NCBI RefSeq assembly: GCF_048564905.1
Contig: NW_027328883.1
Location: forward strand, 124,001 to 188,000
Direction of reading: 5' to 3'
DNA length: 64,000 nucleotides
DNA from: Vicugna pacos
Taxonomy: Eukaryota; Chordata; Mammalia; Artiodactyla; Camelidae
A program made the position numbers and the translations under genes. The notes under the pieces were generated by a model, which was not told the DNA's origin, did no database searches, and saw nothing but the letters and a program-made list of their open reading frames with translations. Shown here one piece after another: positions 34,903 through 48,274 of the stretch (positions within the stretch are counted from its first letter, which is position 1; each line of letters opens with the position of its first letter).

Positions 34903-37771
34903 CTGACGGGGGAAGTAAGGCAGCTCCTCAGGGTGCAGCCGGCACAGCCCGAGGCTTTGGGGGCGACAGGGGGTGGGTGGAGTGGACGTTGGCGTCGTGG
35001 GGTCCCCTCTGTTCCAGGAGCCCCCGGGCACACACTCAGGGCCCACACCTCACCTTCAGTCCTGACACTGCCGGCCTCCTGTGCTCTGTGACCCGAGGAC
35101 ACGTGTCTCAGACCTAGGCCTTCACCTCCCGGTGTCTGGAGCCCCTGGGAGAGAAAGGAGGGGAGACCTGGGGTCTACACTGTGGCACAGCCCTGGACCC
35201 GCGTGCTGGCAGCAGGCCTGGGCTCTGGCAGGTTCCCACTCTTCTAGGGTGGGAGGTCCTCTCCGCGCTAACTCAGGGTCCTCACCGTGACTCCAAGCGG
35301 GACCTGGGATTCTGCGCTCCAACCACCTGAGGGCCCCATCCTGATAGTAAGTCCCCGGTCTCTCTGAGCCCTGGATGCGGAAGTCAGGACACACCACGTG
35401 TGCTCATCCCGCCTGGGGGCCTCCCAGGGCTGACAGCAGGGGCAGGATCGGTTGCGTCCCCTCTGTTCTGGGGTTTCTGGTCCCCTCACTCCTCCCTCAG
35501 GGTCCTCCCCTTGACTCCTGGCAGGAGCTGAGATTCCCCCCTCAGCCCACCTGAGGCCCCGCCCGTCATTCCGGGACGCCAGTCCTTCCGAGACCCGCAT
35601 TTCGGGAACTGCTGCCCGAGGTCCTCCCGCCCCATGGTCTCCCAGGACTGGCTCTGTTCTGGGGTCCAGGGTCCCTGAATGCTAACTCGCGGTCGGCACC
35701 TTCACTCCCAGGCGGCCCTGAGATTCTCTCCTCCGCAGACCTGAGGCCCCCGCCCTTTCACTATGTCCCCAGTCTGTCTGAGACTCGGATGCGGAAGTCA
35801 GGACAAACCACGTGGGCCTGTCCTCCCCTCGGGCCGCCGGACGGCTGAAAGCAAGGGCGCCTTTCTGTGGGGTGGCCACTTTTCTGGGTTCAGGGGCCCC
35901 TCCTTCCTCCTTCAGGGTCCTCACTTTGACTCAGGCGGCATGTAGCCTCCCCTTGGAACCCCCGAGGCCCCGCCCCTCATCCCAGGACCCCAGTCCCTCT
36001 GAGGCCCGGATGGCAGGAAATGCCGCCGGTGCTCACCCTGCCCCAAGGCCTCCAAGCCCCAACACTGTCCCGGGGTGCAGGAATCCTCCGTTCTCCCTCG
36101 GGGTCCTCACTTTGACTCAGGCGGCATGTAGCCTCCCCTTGGAACCCCCGAAGCCACGCCCCTCATCCCAGGACCCCAGTCCCTCCGAGACCCGGATGGC
36201 AGGAAATGCCGCCTGTGCTTGTTCCGACCTGTGGCCTCCCAGGACCGACTGTGTTTTGGGGTCCAGGGTCCTCACTGCTCGCTCACAGTCATCAGCTTCA
36301 CTCCCAGTGGGACCTTGGATTCTCTCCTCTGCAGATCTGAGGGTCCCCCCACCCCCCATCTCACACTAAGTCCCCGGTCTCTCTGAGACCAGGGTGCCGC
36401 AGTCAGGACACGACACGTGGGCCCGTCCTGCCCTCGGGCCTCCGGACAGCTGCTAGCAAGGTTCCCTGTCTGTGGGATGGCCTCTTTTCCGGGTTCCGGG
36501 AGCCCTCAGTTCTCCCTCAGGGTCGTCACTTAGGCGTCATGTCGTCTAGCCTCTGGCCACCCGAGGCCCCGCCCCGCACCCCAGGACCCCAGTCCCTCGG
36601 AGACCCGGGTGTCAGGAAATGCCGCCGGTGCTCACCCTGCCCCAAGGCCTCCAATGTCCAACACTGTCCCCGGGTGCAGGAATCCTCCGTTGTCCCTCGG
36701 GGTCCTCACTTTGACTCAGGCGGCATGCAGCCTCCCCTTGGAACCCCCGAAGCCCCGCCCCTCATCCCAGGACCCCAATCCCTCTGAGGCCCGGATGGCA
36801 AGAAATGCCGCCGGTGCTCACCCTGCCCCAAGGCCTCCAAGCCCCAACACTGTCCCGGGGTGCAGGAATCCTCCGTTCTCCCTCGGGGTCCTCACCTTGA
36901 CTCAGGCGGCATGTGGTCTCCCCTCTGGCCACCCGAGGCCCCGCCCCTCATCCCAGGACCCCAGTCCCTCCGAGACCCGGATGTCAGGAAGTCAGGGCCC
37001 CACGAGTGCTCATCACACGCAGGCCCTCCCAGGGCTGACAGCAGGGGCGGGATCTGTTTGGCCACTTCTGTCCTCCGTCAGGGTCCTCAGCTGCAGCCCT
37101 GGCGGTTCCTGGGACGCCCCCTTGTTGACCCGAGCCCACACCCTCACACCAATGCCCTCACTGCCCAGAGACCCCCAGGGGAGTCTGTGGACTCACATCA
37201 GGCCACCAAGCCCAGGGCTTCCCAGGACCGTGGACGCCAGGGGCTGAGATGGATTCCCCGGGGGTCCCTCAGCCCTCCCTCTGCTCCCCACCTGGGCTCC
37301 AGGCTGGGCCTGGGCCCCTCCCTCTGCCCACCTCAGTTTGCTCCCCTTGGACCCAGGCCCCTCCACAGCCTGGACCCCCGAGAGGGAAGCGGGGGTGGGG
37401 GTTGGGGCACTGATCCCCGCCACCCTGCCTGCGGTCTCCCAGGGCTGACAGCGGAACCGACCTGGATTTATCGTGTTCCATTGATCTGTGTCCCTCCACA
37501 CGGTTCCACCTTGACTCCTGGCAGCGCTGGGCTCCTTCCCTGTGCAGACCTGAAGCCGGCCTCCCTCACCCAGGCCCTCACCTCTCTCACCCCCCAGGGA
37601 GGGGGCATCAGCGCCCGTCAGATCCGGACCCCGTGCCCGGGGCTCTCCCAGGGCTGTCGGGGGGGCCGGAGGTGGATTCCCTGTTTGGAATTCAGCCTCG
37701 GTGGGTGTTTCCTCCCTGCGATTTCCAGGACCATTCCTCATCTATGGCTTTGGATTCTGACCATCGAGGGG
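34903..37771 (-). repeat. GC-rich sub-repeat region, unit 5
   Basis: 2,869 bp with several private substitutions, such as 'ccccgccccgcacc' near 36569, 'agctgcagccct' near 37089 and 'accaatgccctc' near 37149. At 35602 it reads 'catttcggg' like unit 0, whereas the other units read 'catttcagg'. Confidence 0.75.
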
Positions 37772-38813
37772 AGCTGACCCATCAGTGTAAGTGTCCAGCA
37801 GACAGTTTCCAAGAACACACCCCAGTAAATCCTACCCCAAGTTTGGGGCGGTTTCCAAACCTCTTCAACTATATATGCCAAGACTGAGTACACTGTGAGC
37901 CACATTAAACGCCACTCCTCCCTGCAGTTGGAGCATTCTGAGTGTTCTAGCAGCTCAGGCAGGATAAGCAGGTCTCTAAGCATCCCTGAACAAAGTACAC
38001 CTTCCCTTCTCGCCCAGGAGATGTATCCACGATCCCAGAGGGACTTCTCAGAGCAATCTCCCACCTGACACGTTCCTCTCACCACTAACAAGTGCCGTCT
38101 GCACGTCTGCCTGCCGCCAACACCCAGCTTCATTACCATCACCTCCCACAGAAGGAGCCCCGCCCTCCCCCCACCCCAGCTTCCCAAAGCCCTGAACTGC
38201 CCTGGCGCTGGGCACTTACACTTGGGTGCTCTCTCCCGGACCCCCACCCCCTCGCCCTATTTTCCTTTGCCCTATGGGACTCAGGAGACATGTCACCAAC
38301 TTCCCGATGTGACTGCGGCTCCTAGACTATCCTAGGTGTGGGCTGTCCTGCTTTTCCGAGTGTCCCCACTGCTAACACCGAGCCCTCCAGAGAGCAGAGG
38401 CTCGGTGTACGTCTGCGGATGAACTGAGATGGTGAGCAGGGATCCTATTGATTCAGGTTGCCTTTCTCCTCCTTTCTTAACTGAGCCAGACAAATCCAGG
38501 TTATACACACATAATTATAATTTTATAGACTGACAGAAGAAAAGGGATAAGGAGCCAATAATTAACTATCTTTCACTTTTACTTCTCTCTCTCTTGACCC
38601 CACCGAGTTTAGTGCTGATCACTCTCACATTTCCAAGTAAATTTCTATTCCAGTGCGGTGTTATCTACTTTGGCATCGCGAAGTATGATGGAAGCTTTCC
38701 CAATTTGTTTTACAAAATAGCAAAACTCAGTCTTGAGCTGCATAAGTACCAATACATGCGTAATCAATATCATTCACAAACTAAGATACTGAAGCTTATT
38801 AAATATTATTATT
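37772..38813. other. Spacer, unit 5: no gene recognised
   Basis: 1,042 bp, matching the other spacers. Confidence 0.5.
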
Positions 38814-40289
38814 AATATACAGAAATCTGTTGCATCTTATACACTAACAAAGGAGCATCAGAAAGAGAAATTAAGGAAACAATCCCATTTACCATCACAT
38901 CAAAGAGAATAAAAAAATCTAGTACTAAAGCTAGCTAAGGAGACCAAAGACCTGTACTCCAATAACTACAAGACACTGATGTGAGAAGCTGAAGATGACA
39001 CCAACAGATGGAAAGATATACCGTGTTCTTGGATTGGAAGAATCAGTGTTGTTGACCATACAACCCAGTGGCCGTACTACCCAAGGCAATCTACAGATTC
39101 AAAGCAATCCCTGTCAAAATAACAATGGCATTTTTCTCAGAACAAGAACCAATAACTTAAAAAAGTGTACGGAAAAGGAAAAGAACCCCAATAGCTAAAA
39201 CAATCTTGAGAATGAAGAACAGAGCGGGAGGAATCATGCTCCCTGACTTTAGACTATACTACAGAGCTGTAGTAATCAAAAGAGTGCGGTACTGGCCCCC
39301 AAACAGACACACAGATCAATGGAACAGGATAAAGAGGCGACAAGTAAACCCACACACTTACCGTCAATGAATCTACGACAAAGGAAGCAAGGATATTGAA
39401 TGGAGAAAAGACAGTCTCTTCAATAAGTGGTTCTGGGAAAACTGGACAGCTACCTGTCAAAGAACGAACTTAGAACATTCTCTAACACCATACACAAAAA
39501 TAAACACAAGATAGATTAAAGATCTACATTAACTGGATACTATAATACTCCTAGAGGAAAACATAGGCAGAACCCTCTCTGACGTAAATTACAGCAATAA
39601 CGTTTTCGATCCATCTCCTAAAACAAAGGAAATAAAAGGAAAAATAAACAGCGGGGACCAAATTATACTTAAAAGCTTCTGCACAGCAAAGGAATCCACT
39701 GACTAAATAAAAAAAAACAACCTACTGAAGGGGAGAAAATATTTGCAAATGATACAACTGACAAGGGAGCAATAACCACCATATATAAACAGCTCATACA
39801 ATTCAACATCAAAAAGACAAATGACCCAACTAAAAACGGGCAGAACAACAGAATAGACATCTGTCCAAAGAGGAAATGCAGGTGGCCTGCAGGCACGTGA
39901 AAAGATGCTCAGTATAACTAATCATCTGGGAAATGCAAACCAAAACCACAATGAGATATCACCTCATATCTGTCAGAATGGCTACCTTCAAAAAGAACGC
40001 GAAGAGCAAATGTCGGCGAAGATGTGGAGAAAAGGGATCCCTCCTACACTGTTGGTGCGGATGTGAATTGGTGTGGCCATTGTGGAAAACAGTATGCCGT
40101 TTCTCAGAAAACTAAAAATAGAACCACCAAGTGACCCAGCAATTCCATTCCTGGGTATATATCTCAAAAAAAAAAAAAAAGATACTAATTTGAAAAGATA
40201 CACGCACCCAATATTCATAGCAGCGTTATCTACAATTGCCAAGATGTGGAAGGAACCTAAATGTCCATCAGCAGATGAATGGATACACA

Positions 40290-40326
<37 letters not shown>

Positions 40327-40705
40327 GGAATACTAGTCAGCCATAAAAAACAAAATTTTGCCGTTTGCAGCAACATGGATGGACTTGGAGGACATTATGC
40401 TAAGTGAAATAAATCAGACAGAGGAAGACAAATACTGTATGATATCAGTTTATACGTGGACTCTAAAAAATACAACAAACTAGTGACTATAACAAAGAAG
40501 CAGACTCATAGAGAACAAACTAGTGATTACCAGGGGGGAGGGGGGAGGGGCAATATAGGGGTGAGGGAGCGGGAGGTCCAAACTATTGGGTGGAAGGAAG
40601 GTTCACAACCAGGTTCATTGGGTGCACAACAAGGGGTATATAACCAATATTTTCTCAGAACTGTAAATGAAATGTAATCTTTAAAACAACTGTATAATAA
40701 AATAA
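38814..40705 (+). mobile_element. LINE-1 3' fragment, between units 5 and 6
   Basis: Right-hand group L1. It has a 15-A run, shared with the next two copies, and a 40-bp CA run at 40284-40323. 'tttaaaacaactg' near the 3' end is shared only with the next copy. Confidence 0.92.
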
Positions 40706-40962
40706 AGTATATTGATATTTATTAAAAGGAATAACATCTGAAGCATCACTAAGGGAAATGAAGATGAATTTCCATCTCATTGTAGAGAACAGGAGCCCAG
40801 AGATGCTGTACACCGTGTTCCCCCCCACCGGCCCTGGCCCTCACTACCTAAAAGGCTGACTGCTTGCTCTTCAGACACACAGTGAAGAGTCAGCCTCACT
40901 TCCTGCCCGGCGGGAGAAGCTGCCGGACAGGGGCCTAGAAGGAGCCCAGCTGCAAGTCTGCC

Positions 40963-41991
40963 TCAGGCCCCCTCTTCCTCATCACTCACTCGCTCTTCAG
41001 ACAGGGATGGGAAAGAACTGGGACCCCTTCTATTGACCCTGAGGAAATGTTCCAGGACTTGCAGCTTGCTGGTCTCCGTGTAGGCCCGGGGACCCCACAG
41101 GAACTCGTAGCGAGCGGGATCGCTGTTGGCCACCTGCCGGTACTCCACGTACCCCTCCTGCACCCACACGTTGGTGATGAGTTCCCTGGGCTCCCCGTAG
41201 ATGAAGTGCTCCCTCCCAGCACACAGCCCCATCTTGCTAAGTGCTCGCCAGACTGCCTCCTCAGGAGCAAAGTCGCCCTCCAGGACAATCACACCCAGAA
41301 GTATCACCAGGAGGCCAGTGTTGGGCATGCTCTGCCCGTCGTCCTGCATGCCATCGTAGGTGAGGCCCAGGGTGGGGACCAGGACATACAAGTGCTCCCT
41401 GGGGGCCACCTCCTTCACATCCACCCCAAAGACCAGCTGCAGACACTCAGAGGCTTGGCTCAAGACCACAGGGAAGTGGTCCTGGTCATCTCTGAGGACC
41501 GCATTCAGCATTTCCTCTTTTGAGGTCGGCTGCTTTGTGCGGTACTTGTGGAGCAGGAAGCCCATCAGTTCAGCCATCATTAAATGTAATGCATCTTGGA
41601 GCCGGGACTCGGCATCTGCCGGGTCCTGCCCGGAGCTGGGCCCCTCCTCACCTTGGCTTCTGAGGCCATTGTCTTCCGACTGGCTCCATGGAGGGGCTGC
41701 CACGGCTGTGGGGGAGGGGCAGACACCCTGAGGGCTCTGCGTGGGACTGGGTGTCCCAGAATCAGCCGCCTCCTCGCCAGTGCCCAGGAACAGGACTGAG
41801 TAGGAAGACGACGAGGAGGAGGAGGAGGGAGACAACGGGGATGTGCCGCCTTCCTCCTCCTCCTCCTCCTCCTCGTCCTCCTCCTCCTCGTCCTCCTCCT
41901 CCTCCTCCACCCAAATGTCCTGCTCATCCATGGAATCCTCAGCCTCTCTTGGGTCCTGAAAGTCGGCTTCAGTGTGGTGGAGGTCACGCAT
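40963..41991 (-). CDS. MAGE-A family protein, unit 6
   Basis: Intact 342-aa copy with Gln12 and Glu16 together with Ala196, a pairing also found in unit 8. Acidic and serine runs are full length. Exon 3 starts at 42069; the AATAAA on the minus strand is at 40718-40723. Confidence 0.93.
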   Translation of the reverse strand: MRDLHHTEADFQDPREAEDSMDEQDIWVEEEEEDEEEEDEEEEEEEEGGTSPLSPSSSSSSSSYSVLFLGTGEEAADSGTPSPTQSPQGVCPSPTAVAAPPWSQSEDNGLRSQGEEGPSSGQDPADAESRLQDALHLMMAELMGFLLHKYRTKQPTSKEEMLNAVLRDDQDHFPVVLSQASECLQLVFGVDVKEVAPREHLYVLVPTLGLTYDGMQDDGQSMPNTGLLVILLGVIVLEGDFAPEEAVWRALSKMGLCAGREHFIYGEPRELITNVWVQEGYVEYRQVANSDPARYEFLWGPRAYTETSKLQVLEHFLRVNRRGPSSFPSLSEERVSDEEEGA

Positions 41992-42143
41992 CTGAACGGG
42001 AGGCACGGTGAGTGGTGTCGGGCAGCTGAGAGGAGCGAGGCCAGGGGTGACAGATGGGGACCCACGGGCCTGGGGAAGAAAGGGAGTGTCAGCGGCCCGG
42101 GCTGAGAAACCCACCCTGGGGGGCTCTGACAAAGGCCACTTAC

Positions 42144-42212
42144 AGGTCTCCTCTCCAGGGGTGCCCTCGGCCTCACAGGGGCTCTCCTCCTGGTGGACGG
42201 TCGTCTGTGAAC
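42144..42212 (-). other. MAGE-A non-coding exon 2, unit 6
   Basis: 69-bp exon with conserved splice signals. Confidence 0.75.
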
Positions 42213-45081
42213 CTGACGGGGGAAGTAAGGCAGCTCCTCAGGGTGCAGCCGGCACAGCCCGAGGCTTTGGGGGCGACAGGGGGTGGGTGGAGTGGACGTT
42301 GGCGTCGTGGGGTCCCCTCTGTTCCAGGAGCCCCCGGGCACACACTCAGGGCCCACACCTCACCTTCAGTCCTGACACTGCCGGCCTCCTGTGCTCTGTG
42401 ACCCGAGGACACGTGTCTCAGACCTAGGCCTTCACCTCCCGGTGTCTGGAGCCCCTGGGAGAGAAAGGAGGGGAGACCTGGGGTCTACACTGTGGCACAG
42501 CCCTGGACCCGCGTGCTGGCAGCAGGCCTGGGCTCTGGCAGGTTCCCACTCTTCTAGGGTGGGAGGTCCTCTCCGCGCTAACTCAGGGTCCTCACCGTGA
42601 CTCCAAGCGGGACCTGGGATTCTGCGCTCCAACCACCTGAGGGCCCCATCCTGATAGTAAGTCCCCGGTCTCTCTGAGCCCTGGATGCGGAAGTCAGGAC
42701 ACACCACGTGTGCTCATCCCGCCTGGGGGCCTCCCAGGGCTGACAGCAGGGGCAGGATCGGTTGCGTCCCCTCTGTTCTGGGGTTTCTGGTCCCCTCACT
42801 CCTCCCTCAGGGTCCTCCCCTTGACTCCTGGCAGGAGCTGAGATTCCCCCCTCAGCCCACCTGAGGCCCCGCCCGTCATTCCGGGACGCCAGTCCTTCCG
42901 AGACCCGCATTTCAGGAACTGCTGCCCGAGGTCCTCCCGCCCCATGGTCTCCCAGGACTGGCTCTGTTCTGGGGTCCAGGGTCCCTGAATGCTAACTCGC
43001 GGTCGGCACCTTCACTCCCAGGCGGCCCTGAGATTCTCTCCTCCGCAGACCTGAGGCCCCCGCCCTTTCACTATGTCCCCAGTCTGTCTGAGACTCGGAT
43101 GCGGAAGTCAGGACAAACCACGTGGGCCTGTCCTCCCCTCGGGCCGCCGGACGGCTGAAAGCAAGGGCGCCTTTCTGTGGGGTGGCCACTTTTCTGGGTT
43201 CAGGGGCCCCTCCTTCCTCCTTCAGGGTCCTCACTTTGACTCAGGCGGCATGTAGCCTCCCCTTGGAACCCCCGAGGCCCCGCCCCTCATCCCAGGACCC
43301 CAGTCCCTCTGAGGCCCGGATGGCAGGAAATGCCGCCGGTGCTCACCCTGCCCCAAGGCCTCCAAGCCCCAACACTGTCCCGGGGTGCAGGAATCCTCCG
43401 TTCTCCCTCGGGGTCCTCACTTTGACTCAGGCGGCATGTAGCCTCCCCTTGGAACCCCCGAAGCCACGCCCCTCATCCCAGGACCCCAGTCCCTCCGAGA
43501 CCCGGATGGCAGGAAATGCCGCCTGTGCTTGTTCCGACCTGTGGCCTCCCAGGACCGACTGTGTTTTGGGGTCCAGGGTCCTCACTGCTCGCTCACAGTC
43601 ATCAGCTTCACTCCCAGTGGGACCTTGGATTCTCTCCTCTGCAGATCTGAGGGTCCCCCCACCCCCCATCTCACACTAAGTCCCCGGTCTCTCTGAGACC
43701 AGGGTGCCGCAGTCAGGACACGACACGTGGGCCCGTCCTGCCCTCGGGCCTCCGGACAGCTGCTAACAAGGTTCCCTGTCTGTGGGATGGCCTCTTTTCC
43801 GGGTTCCGGGAGCCCTCAGTTCTCCCTCAGGGTCGTCACTTAGGCGTCATGTCGTCTAGCCTCTGGCCACCCGAGGCCCCGCCCCTCACCCCAGGACCCC
43901 AGTCCCTCGGAGACCCGGGTGTCAGGAAATGCCGCCGGTGCTCACCCTGCCCCAAGGCCTCCAATGTCCAACACTGTCCCCGGGTGCAGGAATCCTCCGT
44001 TGTCCCTCGGGGTCCTCACTTTGACTCAGGCGGCATGCAGCCTCCCCTTGGAACCCCCGAAGCCCCGCCCCTCATCCCAGGACCCCAATCCCTCTGAGGC
44101 CCGGATGGCAAGAAATGCCGCCGGTGCTCACCCTGCCCCAAGGCCTCCAAGCCCCAACACTGTCCCGGGGTGCAGGAATCCTCCGTTCTCCCTCGGGGTC
44201 CTCACCTTGACTCAGGCGGCATGTGGTCTCCCCTCTGGCCACCCGAGGCCCCGCCCCTCATCCCAGGACCCCAGTCCCTCCGAGACCCGGATGTCAGGAA
44301 GTCAGGGCCCCACGAGTGCTCATCACACGCAGGCCCTCCCAGGGCTGACAGCAGGGGCGGGATCTGTTTGGCCACTTCTGTCCTCCGTCAGGGTCCTCAG
44401 CTTCAGCCCTGGCGGTTCCTGGGACGCCCCCTTGTTGACCCGAGCCCACACCCTCACACCAAGGCCCTCACTGCCCAGAGACCCCCAGGGGAGTCTGTGG
44501 ACTCACATCAGGCCACCAAGCCCAGGGCTTCCCAGGACCGTGGACGCCAGGGGCTGAGATGGATTCCCCGGGGGTCCCTCAGCCCTCCCTCTGCTCCCCA
44601 CCTGGGCTCCAGGCTGGGCCTGGGCCCCTCCCTCTGCCCACCTCAGTTTGCTCCCCTTGGACCCAGGCCCCTCCACAGCCTGGACCCCCGAGAGGGAAGC
44701 GGGGGTGGGGGTTGGGGCACTGATCCCCGCCACCCTGCCTGCGGTCTCCCAGGGCTGACAGCGGAACCGACCTGGATTTATCGTGTTCCATTGATCTGTG
44801 TCCCTCCACACGGTTCCACCTTGACTCCTGGCAGCGCTGGGCTCCTTCCCTGTGCAGACCTGAAGCCGGCCTCCCTCACCCAGGCCCTCACCTCTCTCAC
44901 CCCCCAGGGAGGGGGCATCAGCGCCCGTCAGATCCGGACCCCGTGCCCGGGGCTCTCCCAGGGCTGTCGGGGGGGCCGGAGGTGGATTCCCTGTTTGGAA
45001 TTCAGCCTCGGTGGGTGTTTCCTCCCTGCGATTTCCAGGACCATTCCTCATCTATGGCTTTGGATTCTGACCATCGAGGGG
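42213..45081 (-). repeat. GC-rich sub-repeat region, unit 6
   Basis: 2,869 bp. Private change 'gctgctaacaagg' near 43766, where others read 'gctagcaagg'. Confidence 0.75.
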
Positions 45082-46123
45082 AGCTGACCCATCAGTGTAA
45101 GTGTCCAGCAGACAGTTTCCAAGAACACACCCCAGTAAATCCTACCCCAAGTTTGGGGCGGTTTCCAAACCTCTTCAACTATATATGCCAAGACTGAGTA
45201 CACTGTGAGCCACATTAAACGCCACTCCTCCCTGCAGTTGGAGCATTCTGAGTGTTCTAGCAGCTCAGGCAGGATAAGCAGGTCTCTAAGCATCCCTGAA
45301 CAAAGTACACCTTCCCTTCTCGCCCAGGAGATGTATCCACGATCCCAGAGGGACTTCTCAGAGCAATCTCCCACCTGACACGTTCCTCTCACCACTAACA
45401 AGTGCCGTCTGCACGTCTGCCTGCCGCCAACACCCAGCTTCATTACCATCACCTCCCACAGAAGGAGCCCCGCCCTCCCCCCACCCCAGCTTCCCAAAGC
45501 CCTGAACTGCCCTGGCGCTGGGCACTTACACTTGGGTGCTCTCTCCCGGACCCCCACCCCCTCGCCCTATTTTCCTTTGCCCTATGGGACTCAGGAGACA
45601 TGTCACCAACTTCCCGATGTGACTGCGGCTCCTAGACTATCCTAGGTGTGGGCTGTCCTGCTTTTCCGAGTGTCCCCACTGCTAACACCGAGCCCTCCAG
45701 AGAGCAGAGGCTCGGTGTACGTCTGCGGATGAACTGAGATGGTGAGCAGGGATCCTATTGAATCAGGTTGCCTTTCTCCTCCTTTCTTAACTGAGCCAGA
45801 CAAATCCAGGTTATACACACATAATTATAATTTTATAGACTGACAGAAGAAAAGGGATAAGGAGCCAATAATTAACTATCTTTCACTTTTACTTCTCTCT
45901 CTCTTGACCCCACCGAGTTTAGTGCTGATCACTCTCACATTTCCAAGTAAATTTCTATTCCAGTGCGGTGTTATCTACTTTGGCATCGCGAAGTATGATG
46001 GAAGCTTTCCCAATTTGTTTTACAAAATAGCAAAACTCAGTCTTGAGCTGCATAAGTACCAATACATGCGTAATCAATATCATTCACAAACTAAGATACT
46101 GAAGCTTATTAAATATTATTATT
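45082..46123. other. Spacer, unit 6: no gene recognised
   Basis: 1,042 bp. 'attgaatcagg' near 45761 is shared only with the unit 7 spacer. Confidence 0.5.
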
Positions 46124-47599
46124 AATATACAGAAATCTGTTGCATCTTATACACTAACAAAGGAGCATCAGAAAGAGAAATTAAGGAAACAATCCCATTT
46201 ACCATCACATCAAAGAGAATAAAAAAATCTAGTACTAAAGCTAGCTAAGGAGACCAAAGACCTGTACTCCAATAACTACAAGACACTGATGTGAGAAGCT
46301 GAAGATGACACCAACAGATGGAAAGATATACCGTGTTCTTGGATTGGAAGAATCAGTGTTGTTGACCATACAACCCAGTGGCCGTACTACCCAAGGCAAT
46401 CTACAGATTCAAAGCAATCCCTGTCAAAATAACAATGGCATTTTTCTCAGAACAAGAACCAATAACTTAAAAAAGTGTACGGAAAAGGAAAAGAACCCCA
46501 ATAGCTAAAACAATCTTGAGAATGAAGAACCGAGCGGGAGGAATCATGCTCCCTGACTTTAGACTATACTACAGAGCTGTAGTAATCAAAAGAGTGCGGT
46601 ACTGGCCCCCAAACAGACACACAGATCAATGGAACAGGATAAAGAGGCGACAAGTAAACCCACACACTTACCGTCAATGAATCTACGACAAAGGAAGCAA
46701 GGATATTGAATGGAGAAAAGACAGTCTCTTCAATAAGTGGTTCTGGGAAAACTGGACAGCTACCTGTCAAAGAACGAACTTAGAACATTCTCTAACACCA
46801 TACACAAAAATAAACACAAGATAGATTAAAGATCTACATTAACTGGATACTATAATACTCCTAGAGGAAAACATAGGCAGAACCCTCTCTGACGTAAATT
46901 ACAGCAATAACGTTTTCGATCCATCTCCTAAAACAAAGGAAATAAAAGGAAAAATAAACAGCGGGGACCAAATTATACTTAAAAGCTTCTGCACAGCAAA
47001 GGAATCCACTGACTAAATAAAAAAAAACAACCTACTGAAGGGGAGAAAATATTTGCAAATGATACAACTGACAAGGGAGCAATAACCACCATATATAAAC
47101 AGCTCATACAATTCAACATCAAAAAGACAAATGACCCAACTAAAAACGGGCAGAACAACAGAATAGACATCTGTCCAAAGAGGAAATGCAGGTGGCCTGC
47201 AGGCACGTGAAAAGATGCTCAGTATAACTAATCATCTGGGAAATGCAAACCAAAACCACAATGAGATATCACCTCATATCTGTCAGAATGGCTACCTTCA
47301 AAAAGAACGCGAAGAGCAAATGTCGGCGAAGATGTGGAGAAAAGGGATCCCTCCTACACTGTTGGTGCGGATGTGAATTGGTGTGGCCATTGTGGAAAAC
47401 AGTATGCCGTTTCTCAGAAAACTAAAAATAGAACCACCAAGTGACCCAGCAATTCCATTCCTGGGTATATATCTCAAAAAAAAAAAAAAAGATACTAATT
47501 TGAAAAGATACACGCACCCAATATTCATAGCAGCGTTATCTACAATTGCCAAGATGTGGAAGGAACCTAAATGTCCATCAGCAGATGAATGGATACACA

Positions 47600-47638
<39 letters not shown>

Positions 47639-48017
47639 GGAATACTAGTCAGCCATAAAAAACAAAATTTTGCCGTTTGCAGCAACATGGATGGACTTGG
47701 AGGACATTATGCTAAGTGAAATAAATCAGACAGAGGAAGACAAATACTGTATGATATCAGTTTATACGTGGACTCTAAAAAATACAACAAACTAGTGACT
47801 ATAACAAAGAAGCAGACTCATAGAGAACAAACTAGTGATTACCAGGGGGGAGGGGGGAGGGGCAATATAGGGGTGAGGGAGCGGGAGGTCCAAACTATTG
47901 GGTGGAAGGAAGGTTCACAACCAGGTTCATTGGGTGCACAACAAGGGGTATATAACCAATATTTTCTCAGAACTGTAAATGAAATGTAATCTTTAAAACA
48001 ACTGTATAATAAAATAA
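46124..48017 (+). mobile_element. LINE-1 3' fragment, between units 6 and 7
   Basis: Right-hand group L1 with a 15-A run and the longest CA run, 42 bp at 47594-47635. It reads 'aagaaccgagcggg' near 46528, as the leftmost copy does, whereas the others read 'aagaacagag'. Confidence 0.92.
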
Positions 48018-48274
48018 AGTATATTGATATTTATTAAAAGGAATAACATCTGAAGCATCACTAAGGGAAATGAAGATGAATTTCCATCTCATTGTAGAGA
48101 ACAGGAGCCCAGAGATGCTGTACACCGTGTTCCCCCCCACCGGCCCTGGCCCTCACTACCTAAAAGGCTGACTGCTTGCTCTTCAGACACACAGTGAAGA
48201 GTCAGCCTCACTTCCTGCCCGGCGGGAGAAGCTGCCGGACAGGGGCCTAGAAGGAGCCCAGCTGCAAGTCTGCC